A stretch of 43,731 nucleotides of DNA from DASWFI01 sp036394315 (GTDB lineage Bacteria; Patescibacteriota; Doudnabacteria; UBA920; O2-02-FULL-48-8). Made by a program: the position numbers and the translations under genes. How positions within the stretch are numbered: the first letter of the stretch is position 1; every line of letters begins with the position of its first letter. Where the stretch lies: the NCBI GenBank assembly GCA_036394315.1, contig DASWFI010000084.1, forward strand, positions 1 through 43,731, read 5' to 3'. The notes under the pieces were generated by a model that did not search any database, was not told where the DNA came from, and was given only the letters and a program-made list of their open reading frames with translations. Below, piece by piece: positions 1 through 8,010 of this stretch.

Positions 1-120
1 TTTGATAGACACTGTGATTTAGCTTCCGAATTCTCATGTGAACAGCTTACCACGCCTTCGGCGTGGTGCGCCATTCATCCCCGGACTACGATTTCCTTCG
101 GAAATCTTGTCCGGGGTTTT
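1..120. terminator. Hairpins including a rho-independent terminator
   Basis: There is no recognisable gene here. A hairpin at 49-67 (8-bp stem, 3-base loop) is followed by a stronger one at 79-116. In the second, an outer stem ccccggac/gtccgggg and an inner stem gatttcc/ggaaatc close a 3-base loop, and TTTT follows at 117-120. It probably ends a transcript entering the window from the left. Confidence 0.6.
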
Positions 121-316
121 CTGTTAGGAAATAATAAAAGACTGACGAATTGAATCGTTAGTCTATTGGATACGGGAAGGACATGAGGGCGTCTTGTGGC
201 AGTTTACGCAGATGCGATTCGAATTCCACAATAACCCATACATTTGAAGCGAAGCGTTGCAGCCTTGTTACGCACAAAGCACAGGGTGGGACAACGTAGG
301 GGCTTTTCTTTTTGCC
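121..316. other. Intergenic stretch upstream of rpsF, no recognised gene
   Basis: I see no known gene or RNA family. A 38-codon frame from ATG 183 to TAG 299 has a purine-rich stretch (gggaagg) just upstream. It has no recognisable protein character and is not called as a gene. Confidence 0.3.
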
Positions 317-345
317 TTGACCGTCAACCCTTTTTCTGCTAAGAT
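317..345 (+). promoter_or_regulatory. Sigma-70 type promoter of the rpsF operon
   Basis: -35 TTGACC at 317-322, a 17-base spacer, and -10 TAAGAT at 340-345. Expected transcription start is near 352, which leaves a leader of about 90 bases before rpsF. Confidence 0.75.
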
Positions 346-351
346 GTCTAA

Positions 352-442
352 GCTTTAAAAACTTAATAATTAAGCTAAATATTCGGTAAGCAATAGACTT
401 GCCGATAAGAAAGGGCGAGATCGCTGATCTCGCGAAAATCTT
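352..442 (+). promoter_or_regulatory. Structured 5' leader of rpsF
   Basis: Two hairpins fill the leader. One is at 383-405 (8-bp stem tcggtaag/cttgccga, 7-base loop). The other is at 415-433 (8-bp stem gcgagatc/gatctcgc, 3-base loop) and ends 9 bases before the start codon. In many bacteria the bS6:bS18 complex represses its own operon by binding a leader hairpin. Both partners are encoded here, so the same role is possible, but I cannot confirm the specific conserved motif. Confidence 0.35.
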
Positions 443-886
443 ATGCCAAAATATGAGCTGATGTATATACTATCTTCAGCCGTCTCCGACAACGATGTCC
501 CCCCTATCAGCGATGAAGTCAACAAATTCATTACTGATAATGGTGGCGCTCTTCTGACCCAGGAAATGCTGGGCAAGAAGAAATTGGCATACCCAATTAA
601 GAAAACCCGGAACGGTTTTTATGTTGTCCAAACCTTCAATCTGGAAGGTGCCAAGTTGCAGCCACTCGATGACAAACTTAGGGCTATCGAGTCTATCATC
701 CGTTATTTGTTTGTGAACGTGGAAGATCAGGAACGCCGCGCAGTGAAAGATGCAAAGATCCAGGAAAAAATGCGCGCTTCCCGCAAACCTAAAGTCGAAG
801 CAGCCGCTCCGGAAGTCAAGCTGACGGAAACCGAGCTGGAACAAAAAATCGAAAAGGCTTTGGAATCAGAGGACTTAGCAAAATAA
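443..886 (+). CDS. rpsF: 30S ribosomal protein bS6
   Basis: bS6 of the small subunit platform, which binds 16S rRNA together with bS18. The 147-residue protein begins MPKYELMYIL and carries the family core, including the KKLAYPIKK stretch near residues 46-54 and the segment RYLFVNVED near 87-95. The C-terminal third is a charged extension rich in Glu, Lys and Ala beyond the usual ~95-residue domain, as often seen in bacterial S6. It is first in the order rpsF-ssb-rpsR, a very common bacterial arrangement, and 16 bases separate it from ssb. The ATG lacks a strong Shine-Dalgarno and is preceded by a hairpin. Confidence 0.95.
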   Translation: MPKYELMYILSSAVSDNDVPPISDEVNKFITDNGGALLTQEMLGKKKLAYPIKKTRNGFYVVQTFNLEGAKLQPLDDKLRAIESIIRYLFVNVEDQERRAVKDAKIQEKMRASRKPKVEAAAPEVKLTETELEQKIEKALESEDLAK

Positions 887-902
887 TCTTAATCTCAAAT
901 CT

Positions 903-1349
903 ATGGACCTTAATAAAGTTCAAATCATCGGCCGCTTAACCCGCGACCCGGAACTACGCACAACTCCCAGCGGAAAAAATGTCTGTTCATTTTCCGTAGC
1001 CACGGGATTTACCTGGACTGACCAATCTGGACAAAAAAAAGAGCAGACCGAATTCCATAACGTGGTGGCCTGGGGCAAGCTCGGGGATATAATCAACCAG
1101 TATATGAAAAAGGGGCGACAAATTTATATCGAAGGCCGGCTCCAAACTACTTCCTGGGATGACAAAACCAGCGGCCAGAAGCGCTACAAAACTGAAATAG
1201 TCGCCGAAAATATGATCATGCTTGGCAGTAAGCCTGGTGAGGGGCCCGCAACTTCTCCGGCCATGCCACAACAACCCCGTGCAGAACAGCCTGAACCAGG
1301 CTCTAGCATTCCAGAAATCCAGATCGATAACGACGACTTACCATTTTAA
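903..1349 (+). CDS. ssb: Single-stranded DNA-binding protein
   Basis: SSB protects single-stranded DNA in replication, recombination and repair and recruits partners through its acidic tail. The 148 residues start MDLNKVQIIGRLTRDPELR, a typical OB-fold start, followed by the FHNVVAWGKLG and YIEGRLQT segments. A Pro/Gln/Glu-rich linker leads to the canonical tip DDLPF. The gene lies between rpsF and rpsR as in many bacteria and is probably cotranscribed with them. Confidence 0.97.
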   Translation: MDLNKVQIIGRLTRDPELRTTPSGKNVCSFSVATGFTWTDQSGQKKEQTEFHNVVAWGKLGDIINQYMKKGRQIYIEGRLQTTSWDDKTSGQKRYKTEIVAENMIMLGSKPGEGPATSPAMPQQPRAEQPEPGSSIPEIQIDNDDLPF

Positions 1350-1379
1350 GCCAATTATAAATTAGAAATTTAAACTATC

Positions 1380-1601
1380 ATGCCTATCCCAACCAATATA
1401 AATAAACCTTGTCTTTTCTGTACAGAGAAGATCTCCTACGTGGATTATAAAGACACGCAATTTTTGCGCCGCTTTATGTCACCTCATGCTAAAATTCTCT
1501 CCTCCACCAAGACCGGCACATGCAGCAAGCACCAGCGCACAGTGTCTACGGCTCTCAAAAGAGCCCGACACATGGCTCTGCTGCCATTCGTGAGCACATA
1601 A
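1380..1601 (+). CDS. rpsR: 30S ribosomal protein bS18
   Basis: bS18 pairs with bS6 on the 30S platform. The 73-residue protein contains the family core YKDTQFLRRFMSP (residues 23-35), then the TGTCSKHQRTVSTALKRAR stretch and a C-terminal ALLPF. Two Cys near the N-terminus (CLFC, residues 11-14) and a third at 48 could bind zinc, as in C+ forms of S18. It is third in the rpsF-ssb-rpsR operon and is followed by a strong inverted repeat. Confidence 0.95.
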   Translation: MPIPTNINKPCLFCTEKISYVDYKDTQFLRRFMSPHAKILSSTKTGTCSKHQRTVSTALKRARHMALLPFVST

Positions 1602-1603
1602 TC

Positions 1604-1652
1604 GGAATTAGGAATGCAGGATTATGAATTATGATTCCTAATTCCTTGTTCA
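1604..1652 (+). terminator. Perfect 12-bp inverted repeat between rpsR and efp
   Basis: Arms ggaattaggaat (1604-1615) and attcctaattcc (1634-1645) enclose an 18-base loop and are followed by a T-rich stretch. It is a plausible attenuating terminator separating the ribosomal operon from efp, although the loop is long and the T run imperfect. Confidence 0.5.
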
Positions 1653-1674
1653 TTATTCTTAATTCACTTTTTCT

Positions 1675-2247
1675 ATGGCTGTTCTAGATTTCTCCGACCT
1701 TAAAAGTACCGGTCATATCATCAAATACAACGGCGAACCATACCAAATCATCTGGTCGAATTTTATGCGCACAGCTCAGCGCAAACCCGTGATCCAGGCC
1801 AAGCTCCGCAATCTTATGACTGGCAAGGTCATGGAGTATTCGTTTAAGTACGGTGAAAAAATCGAAGAGGCTGATGTAGTTAAACGAAAATGCCAATATC
1901 TTTACTCTGACGATGAAGGCGCCCACTTTATGAATCCCGAAACATTTGAGACCACTGTGGTGCCAAAAAACCTGGTGGAAGATCAGGTGCGATTCCTGAA
2001 GGAAGGCACGGATACCACGATTATGTTTTTCGAAGAGCGACCGATTGCTCTGGACTTGCCAGTAAAAATCGATTTGAAAGTCACAGAGACCGCGCCCGGA
2101 GTCAAAGGCGACACTGCCACAGGAGGCACCAAGCCTGCTACTGTAGAAACGGGCCACGTGGTGAATGTCCCGTTATTTATAAAAGAAGGCGATATCATCC
2201 GAGTGGATACAAGATCCGGCGACTACGTCGAACGAGCTAACCAATAA
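1675..2247 (+). CDS. efp: Elongation factor P
   Basis: EF-P binds between the P and E sites and relieves stalling at polyproline. The 190-residue protein has the three-domain EF-P length: an N-terminal KOW-like domain (GHIIKYNGEPYQII), a conserved AKLRNLMTGKV segment, and a C-terminal OB domain ending DTRSGDYVERA (residues ~177-187). Aligning FMRTAQRKPV with the usual FVKPGKGQAF puts Gln35 at the loop tip, where many EF-Ps carry the modified Lys. Neighbouring Arg36 or Lys37 could substitute. The cupredoxin gene downstream encodes a polyproline-rich linker. The gene ends at a bidirectional terminator. Confidence 0.95.
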   Translation: MAVLDFSDLKSTGHIIKYNGEPYQIIWSNFMRTAQRKPVIQAKLRNLMTGKVMEYSFKYGEKIEEADVVKRKCQYLYSDDEGAHFMNPETFETTVVPKNLVEDQVRFLKEGTDTTIMFFEERPIALDLPVKIDLKVTETAPGVKGDTATGGTKPATVETGHVVNVPLFIKEGDIIRVDTRSGDYVERANQ

Positions 2248-2259
2248 TTTTATAAAAAT

Positions 2260-2293
2260 AAAAATGCGTACCGATCGGTGCGCATTTTTATTT
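2260..2293. terminator. Bidirectional terminator between efp and the cupredoxin gene
   Basis: Stem aaaaatgcg (2260-2268) pairs with cgcattttt (2281-2289) around a ccgatcgg palindrome, with an A run on one side and T runs on the other. It serves both converging genes. Confidence 0.85.
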
Positions 2294-2296
2294 TCT

Positions 2297-2749
2297 CTAA
2301 TTCGTCACTGTGACTGATCCGCCCCTAACGGGATTCAAATGATCGTGGTATTTCCAGGTGCCCACTTTGTCAAAAACGAATGACCAACTATTTCCCGCCG
2401 CAATCGCGTTTCTCGGATCAAGCGCAGGGTAATCCGTATGGGACGGATGCGGTGCGGATGCTGGCCAGAAGTTTCCTGAACTGTTGTTCACAAAAATGAC
2501 CTTAGTTCCCTTCTTCACAGTAACACTGGCAGGACTAAATCCGGAAGAGCCATAGGTAACGATCACAGTCGTAGAACTTACCGGCGGCGTAGGTGTAGGC
2601 GGATTTGTCACAGGTGGAGTTGCTACCGGAGGAGTGACTACAGGCGGAGTTACGGCTGGCGTAGTGGTCTGGTTGCAGGCAGCTGCGATCAAAATCAAAC
2701 CTATTGATAGTGCAGTTAATTTTTTTACCCCATTAGAAATTTTTAGCAT
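2297..2749 (-). CDS. Cupredoxin-domain lipoprotein
   Basis: A 150-residue exported protein. The hydrophobic N-terminus ends in a lipobox-like IAAAC (Cys25), so it is probably lipid anchored. A linker of repeated TPPV-type units spans about residues 30-58, followed by a blue-copper-like domain with the GTKVIFVN strand and a C-terminal WKYHDHLNPVRGG. In classical plastocyanins the final loop carries a Cys ligand; here Asp occupies that place in YHDH, so the copper centre, if present, cannot be a normal type 1 site. His residues in the HPSH and YHDH segments remain possible ligands. The role is unknown; electron transfer or metal binding outside the membrane is possible. Confidence 0.8.
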   Translation of the reverse strand: MLKISNGVKKLTALSIGLILIAAACNQTTTPAVTPPVVTPPVATPPVTNPPTPTPPVSSTTVIVTYGSSGFSPASVTVKKGTKVIFVNNSSGNFWPASAPHPSHTDYPALDPRNAIAAGNSWSFVFDKVGTWKYHDHLNPVRGGSVTVTN

Positions 2750-2867
2750 AAATTTGAGAATTAATTATTAATTTACTTTATTAAGTTACCGGTTTATTTT
2801 ACTCCCGTCAATACGCTTAATGTCTACGGCCGATATTCATCCTATAAGCCAGAATTATTATTTTCAC

Positions 2868-4106
2868 CTATAAATCTTTCTTCTGTAATGCTTGCGTAAT
2901 ACGATTAATGGCTAAAATAAACGCGGCATTGCGGAAATCGGTTTGGTATTGTTTGGAGATTTGTAAAACATTTTGCCAGGCCTCAGTCATATACAGCGTA
3001 AGCTTATTTAAAACTTCCTCGCGCGTCCAGTGCTTATCCTCCAAATTCTGCACCCACTCAAGGTAAGATACCGCCACGCCGCCGGAATTCGATAACACGT
3101 CGGGGATTATCCATACTCCCCGCTGCTTGAGAATAGCGTCAGCTTCGGGCGTAGTGGGACCATTGGCCATTTCTATAATGACTTTCGCCTTAATTTTTTC
3201 AGCATTATCCTTGTGTAATTGGTTTTCCAAAGCAGCCGGCACCAAAATATCCACAGGCAATTCCAGTAATTGCTCATTACTCACCTCTTGAGAATCCAAG
3301 AAACCCGCAAGGCTGCCTTTTGTTTTTTTATATTCCTGCACTTTTTGTATATCCAATCCTGCCGGATTGTAAATACCGCCTTTGGAATCAGACACGGCCA
3401 CCACTTTAAATCCTGCTTCTTGTGCCAGCCGGGCAAAAAATGATCCCACATTGCCCAAACCCTGCACAGCCACGCTTGATCTTTTTTCTAATTTTAATTC
3501 GGCGGCGACCTGTTTTAATACTTCTACCCCGCCAAAACCCGTAGCCTCTTCCCGGCCCTCAGAGCCGCCCATGTCGATGGGCTTTCCAGTAATTACCGCT
3601 GGCACCCTCTGGCCGACTAGTTTGGCATATTCATCCACCATCCAGGCCATAATTTCCGGAGTGGTATTTACATCGGGCGCTGGTACATCCACCTGCGGGC
3701 CGATGTATTTGTAAATCAAATCAATAAATTTCCGGGATAATCGTTCCAGTTCGCCCCTGGAAAGTTTTTTCGGATCCACGGTAATTCCTCCTTTACCACC
3801 GCCAAACGGAACATTTACTACCGCATTCTTAATGCTCATCCAGAAAGCCAAAGCTTTAACCTCGTCCATATCCACTTGCGGGTGATAACGCAGGCCACCT
3901 TTAAAAGGTCCTCGAGTGTCATTGTACTGGACTCGCAAGCCTTCAAAAATCCGCAGCTCGCCGTTGTCCATTTTTACGGGAATGGAAACCGAAATAATCC
4001 TGGTGGGATTTTGCAATAGCGTTAAAACGCCCTGATCAAGTTTCAGGACATTTGCAGCGTTTTTTAGCTGCTGCATGGCAGATTCGAATGGATTGATTTT
4101 AGCCAT
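2868..4106 (-). CDS. gdhA: Glutamate dehydrogenase (Glu/Leu/Phe/Val family)
   Basis: Interconverts glutamate and 2-oxoglutarate plus ammonia using NAD(P). The 412-residue length fits the hexameric ~45 kDa class. Visible elements are the substrate site PFGGGKGGI, a Lys in KALAFWMSIKNA, the APDVNT segment, and a Rossmann motif VAVQGLGNVGSFFA near residue 214. The C-terminal segment NSGGVAVSYLEW is also typical. It lies 24 bases downstream of the DUF3105 gene and is probably the last gene of the reverse-strand run starting at folD. In an organism with limited amino-acid synthesis it may serve catabolism or ammonium handling; that is inference. Confidence 0.95.
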   Translation of the reverse strand: MAKINPFESAMQQLKNAANVLKLDQGVLTLLQNPTRIISVSIPVKMDNGELRIFEGLRVQYNDTRGPFKGGLRYHPQVDMDEVKALAFWMSIKNAVVNVPFGGGKGGITVDPKKLSRGELERLSRKFIDLIYKYIGPQVDVPAPDVNTTPEIMAWMVDEYAKLVGQRVPAVITGKPIDMGGSEGREEATGFGGVEVLKQVAAELKLEKRSSVAVQGLGNVGSFFARLAQEAGFKVVAVSDSKGGIYNPAGLDIQKVQEYKKTKGSLAGFLDSQEVSNEQLLELPVDILVPAALENQLHKDNAEKIKAKVIIEMANGPTTPEADAILKQRGVWIIPDVLSNSGGVAVSYLEWVQNLEDKHWTREEVLNKLTLYMTEAWQNVLQISKQYQTDFRNAAFILAINRITQALQKKDL

Positions 4107-4130
4107 AGCGTTTAGAGTGCGGTTAGGCTC

Positions 4131-4643
4131 TTACATAACCTTCTCCGGGCCTTTATTATGATAGGCGTTGATGAATTCTAAAATTGCATGCTCGTCGTAT
4201 TTATCTAAATTTTGCAAATGCGTCCAGGCGGCGAGGGCGATGGCAGCGTCATCTTTATCCCGCGGCTCTACTATAATCAATGGATACCGCTTCGCAAAAT
4301 CATTCAGGAGATTAATCGTATTTTTATCCACCCTACCCGGCTTATATGAAATCCAGATACCGCCATGTTCCAGATTATGAACCATTTGCTCATCCGCCTG
4401 CGTGGTCGAATAAGCTCCCCAGTTTGCGGGTTGCGGCCAGTGCGGACCGGAGGTTGGAGGGTTGGAATTATATGGCTTATGATCTGTGGAGGCTTGAGTG
4501 ATGTGCTCCTGACCTAAGTTAGGGAAAGTTTGCCCCGGCAGATTGGCAGTTTGTTTTTCCGAGCTCTTAAACAACCAAAAACCAAGCGCCACCATAGCGC
4601 TGACAATAACAACATAAATTAATAAAATTCTGTATTTATTCAT
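4131..4643 (-). CDS. DUF3105 domain protein, membrane anchored
   Basis: A 170-residue protein with one N-terminal membrane segment (about residues 8-26) and an extracytoplasmic domain. The domain shows the DUF3105 signature: NSNPPTSGPHWPQPANWG, then MVHNLEHGGIWISYKP. The conserved His residues suggest metal binding, but the function of the family is not known to me. It sits between trxB and the glutamate dehydrogenase gene with short gaps, so it is probably in the same transcript. Confidence 0.85.
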   Translation of the reverse strand: MNKYRILLIYVVIVSAMVALGFWLFKSSEKQTANLPGQTFPNLGQEHITQASTDHKPYNSNPPTSGPHWPQPANWGAYSTTQADEQMVHNLEHGGIWISYKPGRVDKNTINLLNDFAKRYPLIIVEPRDKDDAAIALAAWTHLQNLDKYDEHAILEFINAYHNKGPEKVM

Positions 4644-4684
4644 GGCTTTCAGATTATATCATTGAGCCTTTAAATAGCCAATTG

Positions 4685-5608
4685 TTATCCATGATCCATG
4701 CCGATGTATTTTTCCATATCCATGGCAGCCATGCAGCCCATGCCAGAGGCGGTGATGGCCTGGCGATAACGATAATCCCGCACGTCGCCAGCTACAAACA
4801 CTCCGGGAACATTGGTTTTCGTCTGATCCACAGGCACTATATACCCTTTCGCATCCAGTTCGATTTGGCCTTTGAAAACTTCCGTGTTCGGTTTGTGTCC
4901 AATCGCGATAAACGCGCCTTCAATCGCCCGTTCTTCGATCTGGTTGGAAACAGCATCTTTGATTTTGACGCTGGACAGTTTTTCGCTACCCAAAAATTCT
5001 TCCACTGTTTTATTATTCTCAATCGTAATCTTGGGATTGGCTAACGCGCGGTCGATCATAATCTGGGAAGCTCGCAATTTATCCGTGCGAACCAGAACAT
5101 TTACTTTTTTCGCAAACTTGGTCAGATACGACGCTTCTTCCATGGCCGCATCGCCGCCCCCCACCACTATGATTTCTTTTTCCTTAAAGAAAAACCCATC
5201 GCAGGTGGCACAGGAAGAAATTCCTTTACCGCGTAACCGCTCCTCCGATGGCAGACCCAGCCACATCGATGAAGCGCCGGTGGCGATGATCACGCTTTCG
5301 CTTTGGTATTCCTTCTCCCCGGTCCAAACTGTAAAAGGTTTTTTAGAAAAATCCACCTTGGATACATCCTCGTAGACTATTTCAGCGCCAAAGCGTTCGG
5401 ATTGTTCTATCATATTCTGCATTAATTCCGGTCCCATTATCCCCTGCGGGAAACCGGGAAAATTTTCAACTTCCGAAGTAATCATCAACTGGCCCCCATA
5501 AGTAAGACCGGCCAATACTAAAGGCTTCAAATTGGCTCTCGCCGCGTATAGAGCTGCAGTTAAGCCTGCGGGCCCGGAACCGATTATTATAACTTTGCGA
5601 ATTTCCAT
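4685..5608 (-). CDS. trxB: Thioredoxin reductase
   Basis: A 307-residue low-molecular-weight thioredoxin-reductase-type flavoprotein. It has an N-terminal FAD motif GSGPAGLTAA, the redox-active SSCATCDG, a second nucleotide motif VGGGDAAMEEA, and the C-terminal FVAGDVRD. After the second Rossmann motif the usual NADPH-recognising HRR is replaced by VRTDKLRAS, so cofactor preference is uncertain. It lies 22 bases downstream of a second paralogous reductase, which suggests cotranscription. Confidence 0.93.
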   Translation of the reverse strand: MEIRKVIIIGSGPAGLTAALYAARANLKPLVLAGLTYGGQLMITSEVENFPGFPQGIMGPELMQNMIEQSERFGAEIVYEDVSKVDFSKKPFTVWTGEKEYQSESVIIATGASSMWLGLPSEERLRGKGISSCATCDGFFFKEKEIIVVGGGDAAMEEASYLTKFAKKVNVLVRTDKLRASQIMIDRALANPKITIENNKTVEEFLGSEKLSSVKIKDAVSNQIEERAIEGAFIAIGHKPNTEVFKGQIELDAKGYIVPVDQTKTNVPGVFVAGDVRDYRYRQAITASGMGCMAAMDMEKYIGMDHG

Positions 5609-5630
5609 AGATTTGAATTATGAATTTAGA

Positions 5631-6587
5631 CTACTTCACCTTCTTAATTTTCGTCCAATCGCTGGTTAATCCAACTCCGCCTTTTTGCCTCATTAGCCAA
5701 TCATAACAAGCTAATGCTGCGGCAGCTCCTTCACCAGCGGAAATCACTGCCTGCTTGTAAAGATTACTCGTCGCGTCCCCGGCGGCAAAAATACCAGGGA
5801 ATGAAGTGGACTGATCCGAATTCACGGCTATTTGCTCCTGGTCATCTAACTTTACTATATTTTTCACAAAATTGGAATCAACGACATAGCCCAGTTCCAC
5901 AAATAAGCCATCCATAGCCAGATTTTTTTGCTTGCCTGTTTTTAAATCCAGTAATTGAGCGCCGGTAAGCCTGATTTCTCCCAGTAGTTGTTGGATTTGG
6001 ATGAAAGGTACTAGTTCGACATTATTTTTCTTAAACAGAGCTTTGGATAAAGCCGGATGGGCTACAAATTTATCAGTTTTGGAAAGAATGTAAACTTTTT
6101 TGGCAAACTTGCTTAAAAGCAATCCGGCGTCCGCGGCCACATCTCCGATACCGGCCACGACCACGATCTTTTTTTTGAACAATGATGCATCGCAGGTAGC
6201 ACAATAAGAAACTCCTTTGCCTTTTAATTCCTGTTCCCCCGGAACATTTAAGTCTCTGGGTGTTTTGCCATAAGCTAAAATTATACTTTGGGCTTTATAC
6301 TGCTTGTCATAAGCCGTGACTACGAAAGCGTCTGAAGCAAATTTCAATTTTGAAACTTCGGCTTGCAAATATTCAGCGCCGTATTTCTCCGCCTGCCGCC
6401 GAATCGTGGATACCAAATCATAACCGCCAATTTCTTCAAGGCCAGGAAAATTTTCTATAGTATCGCTAAAATTCGCCTGGCCTGCAACGTCCTTGCCAAT
6501 AACTAAAGTTTTAAGACCGCGGCGAGATGTAAACAGCGCTGCGGAAAAAGCTGCCACGCCGCCGCCGACAATGATTACATCAAACAT
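5631..6587 (-). CDS. Second thioredoxin-reductase-like flavoprotein
   Basis: A 318-residue paralogue of the neighbouring TrxB. The FAD motif is GGGVAAFSAA, where the third glycine of the usual GxGxxG is replaced; the CxxC centre YCATCDA is intact, as is FAAGDATS near the C-terminus. The second nucleotide motif is GIGDVAADAG and is followed by LSKTDKF rather than HRR. Its start overlaps the end of folD by 8 bases, pointing to translational coupling. The paired reductases may serve different thioredoxin-like partners or electron donors; the substrate cannot be told from sequence. Confidence 0.85.
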   Translation of the reverse strand: MFDVIIVGGGVAAFSAALFTSRRGLKTLVIGKDVAGQANFSDTIENFPGLEEIGGYDLVSTIRRQAEKYGAEYLQAEVSKLKFASDAFVVTAYDKQYKAQSIILAYGKTPRDLNVPGEQELKGKGVSYCATCDASLFKKKIVVVAGIGDVAADAGLLLSKFAKKVYILSKTDKFVAHPALSKALFKKNNVELVPFIQIQQLLGEIRLTGAQLLDLKTGKQKNLAMDGLFVELGYVVDSNFVKNIVKLDDQEQIAVNSDQSTSFPGIFAAGDATSNLYKQAVISAGEGAAAALACYDWLMRQKGGVGLTSDWTKIKKVK

Positions 6588-7404
6588 AAGTATTGCTAAC
6601 AGTATTTTCTAATAGTTTGGCTACAGTGATCGGTCCGACTCCGCCGGGAGTGGGAGTTACGATAGACGCCACTTTTGCCACTTCCTCGAAATTTATATCC
6701 CCGTGCATTTTGTCACCAACGTAAGAAAATCCGGCGTCAATGACGATAGCTCCTGTTTTTACCATATTGCCTTTGATCAAATTTGCCTTGCCCACGCCGC
6801 TGATCAAAATATCGGCGCTGCGCGTTACTTCAGCCAAGCTTTTGGTATCTTTATTGCAAATTGTTAATGTCACTGGCATATGCAAAAATAAATTAGCTAG
6901 CGGCTTGCCTATTAAATCGCCCATCCCCACCAGTACAATATCCTTGCCTTTCAAATTAACTTTATAATATTCCAAAATCTCCAGTATGGCGCCCGGCGAT
7001 GGCGGCACTAAAATATTCTCACCAATCATTAATTTCCCCAAGGATTCCCAAGTATGAAAATCAACATCGATTTCAGGATTAAGAACATTAAGAATTTTCT
7101 TCTTATCCAGATTTTTCGGGAGTGGTAGCTGGACTATAATACCTGACAATTTTTGTTGCTGGATTTTTTTGATTTCACTGATCAATTCATCTTCTTTGAT
7201 GGCTGATGGGAATTTATACAAAGAAAATTCCACGCCAATGCTTTTGGCCGCCTCTTCTTTTTTGCGAACGTATGTTGCTGAGGCCTTATCGTCCCCCACC
7301 AAGACCACAGCTAAATGCGGCTTAAGACCATATTTTTTGATCTTCGCTTTAAGTTGAGTTAATATCTTTTGGGCAATCAAATTGCCGTTCACAATAATAG
7401 CCAT
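6580..7404 (-). CDS. folD: Bifunctional methylene-THF dehydrogenase/cyclohydrolase
   Basis: FolD oxidises 5,10-methylene-THF and hydrolyses methenyl-THF to 10-formyl-THF. At 274 residues the length is normal. It carries the YVRKKEEAA segment with the catalytic Lys region (residues ~45-53), the IIVQLPLPKNLD motif, the cofactor-binding VGMGDLIGKPLA (with Met where Arg or Ser is usual) and the C-terminal PTPGGVGPIT. It is first in the reverse-strand run folD-trxB-like-trxB-DUF3105-gdhA. An extended -10 (TGATAAAAT) lies about 10 bases upstream of its ATG in the divergent region shared with the sigma-factor gene. Confidence 0.95.
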   Translation of the reverse strand: MAIIVNGNLIAQKILTQLKAKIKKYGLKPHLAVVLVGDDKASATYVRKKEEAAKSIGVEFSLYKFPSAIKEDELISEIKKIQQQKLSGIIVQLPLPKNLDKKKILNVLNPEIDVDFHTWESLGKLMIGENILVPPSPGAILEILEYYKVNLKGKDIVLVGMGDLIGKPLANLFLHMPVTLTICNKDTKSLAEVTRSADILISGVGKANLIKGNMVKTGAIVIDAGFSYVGDKMHGDINFEEVAKVASIVTPTPGGVGPITVAKLLENTVSNTYV

Positions 7405-7470
7405 AGACAGTCATATTTTATCACATTAATGCTATAATAAGTAACGAATCTTGACCTTAATCGATATATA

Positions 7471-8007
7471 ATGATGCAAGAGAGCGACGTGCAAAACCTC
7501 GTATCTTCGGCCCAAAAGGGGAATAGTGAAGCTTTCGGCCAGATCTACGATCTTTATGCCAAGCAAATTCATAATTTCCTGTTCAGCAAGATTCAGCATA
7601 AGCAGGCCTGCGAAGATTTGGTACATACCGTATTTCTGAAAGCCTGGACCAACCTTAAATCCTATCAGCCTCGCTCTAATGCCAAATTCTCCACCTGGCT
7701 GTTCCAAATCGCCAACTATACACTGATTGACCATTGGCGAACCAGGAAGTCCACCACAGAGCTGGTGGAGATAGAAAACCTGGCGGCCTTTGCCTCAGAT
7801 CCGAATTTTTACGAGGAATATTCCTACCTTTGGAAAGCGATAAGTGAACTGTCGATTAATTATCAAACGGTTTTGGATTTAAGGTTCAGACAAGATTTGT
7901 CCGTAGAAGAAACAGCCGCCATCATGAATAAATCTAGCGTGAGTATCCGCGTACTACAGCATCGGGCATTGCGGGCCTTAAAAAGCAAACTGAAAAGTAT
8001 TTTATAA
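7471..8007 (+). CDS. ECF-type RNA polymerase sigma factor
   Basis: A 178-residue sigma-70 family protein with only regions 2 and 4. Region 2 includes YDLYAKQIHNFLF and FLKAWTNLKSYQ, ending with the WLFQIANYTLIDHWR segment. Region 4 has LDLRFRQDLSVEETAAIMNKS and the DNA-binding helix SIRVLQHRALRALK. It starts 3 bases before the DUF5667 membrane-protein gene, the usual sigma/anti-sigma arrangement. I favour the first ATG (7471) although a TATAAT sits directly in front of it and a second ATG follows at once. Confidence 0.9.
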   Translation: MMQESDVQNLVSSAQKGNSEAFGQIYDLYAKQIHNFLFSKIQHKQACEDLVHTVFLKAWTNLKSYQPRSNAKFSTWLFQIANYTLIDHWRTRKSTTELVEIENLAAFASDPNFYEEYSYLWKAISELSINYQTVLDLRFRQDLSVEETAAIMNKSSVSIRVLQHRALRALKSKLKSIL

Positions 8008-8010
8008 ATT

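Noticed and set aside
181..240. A tRNA T-arm-like gattcgaattc stretch
   Set aside because: No cloverleaf or acceptor pairing can be formed around it.
183..299. 38-codon ORF with a purine-rich upstream stretch
   Set aside because: Too short, no family character, and it runs into the rpsF promoter region.
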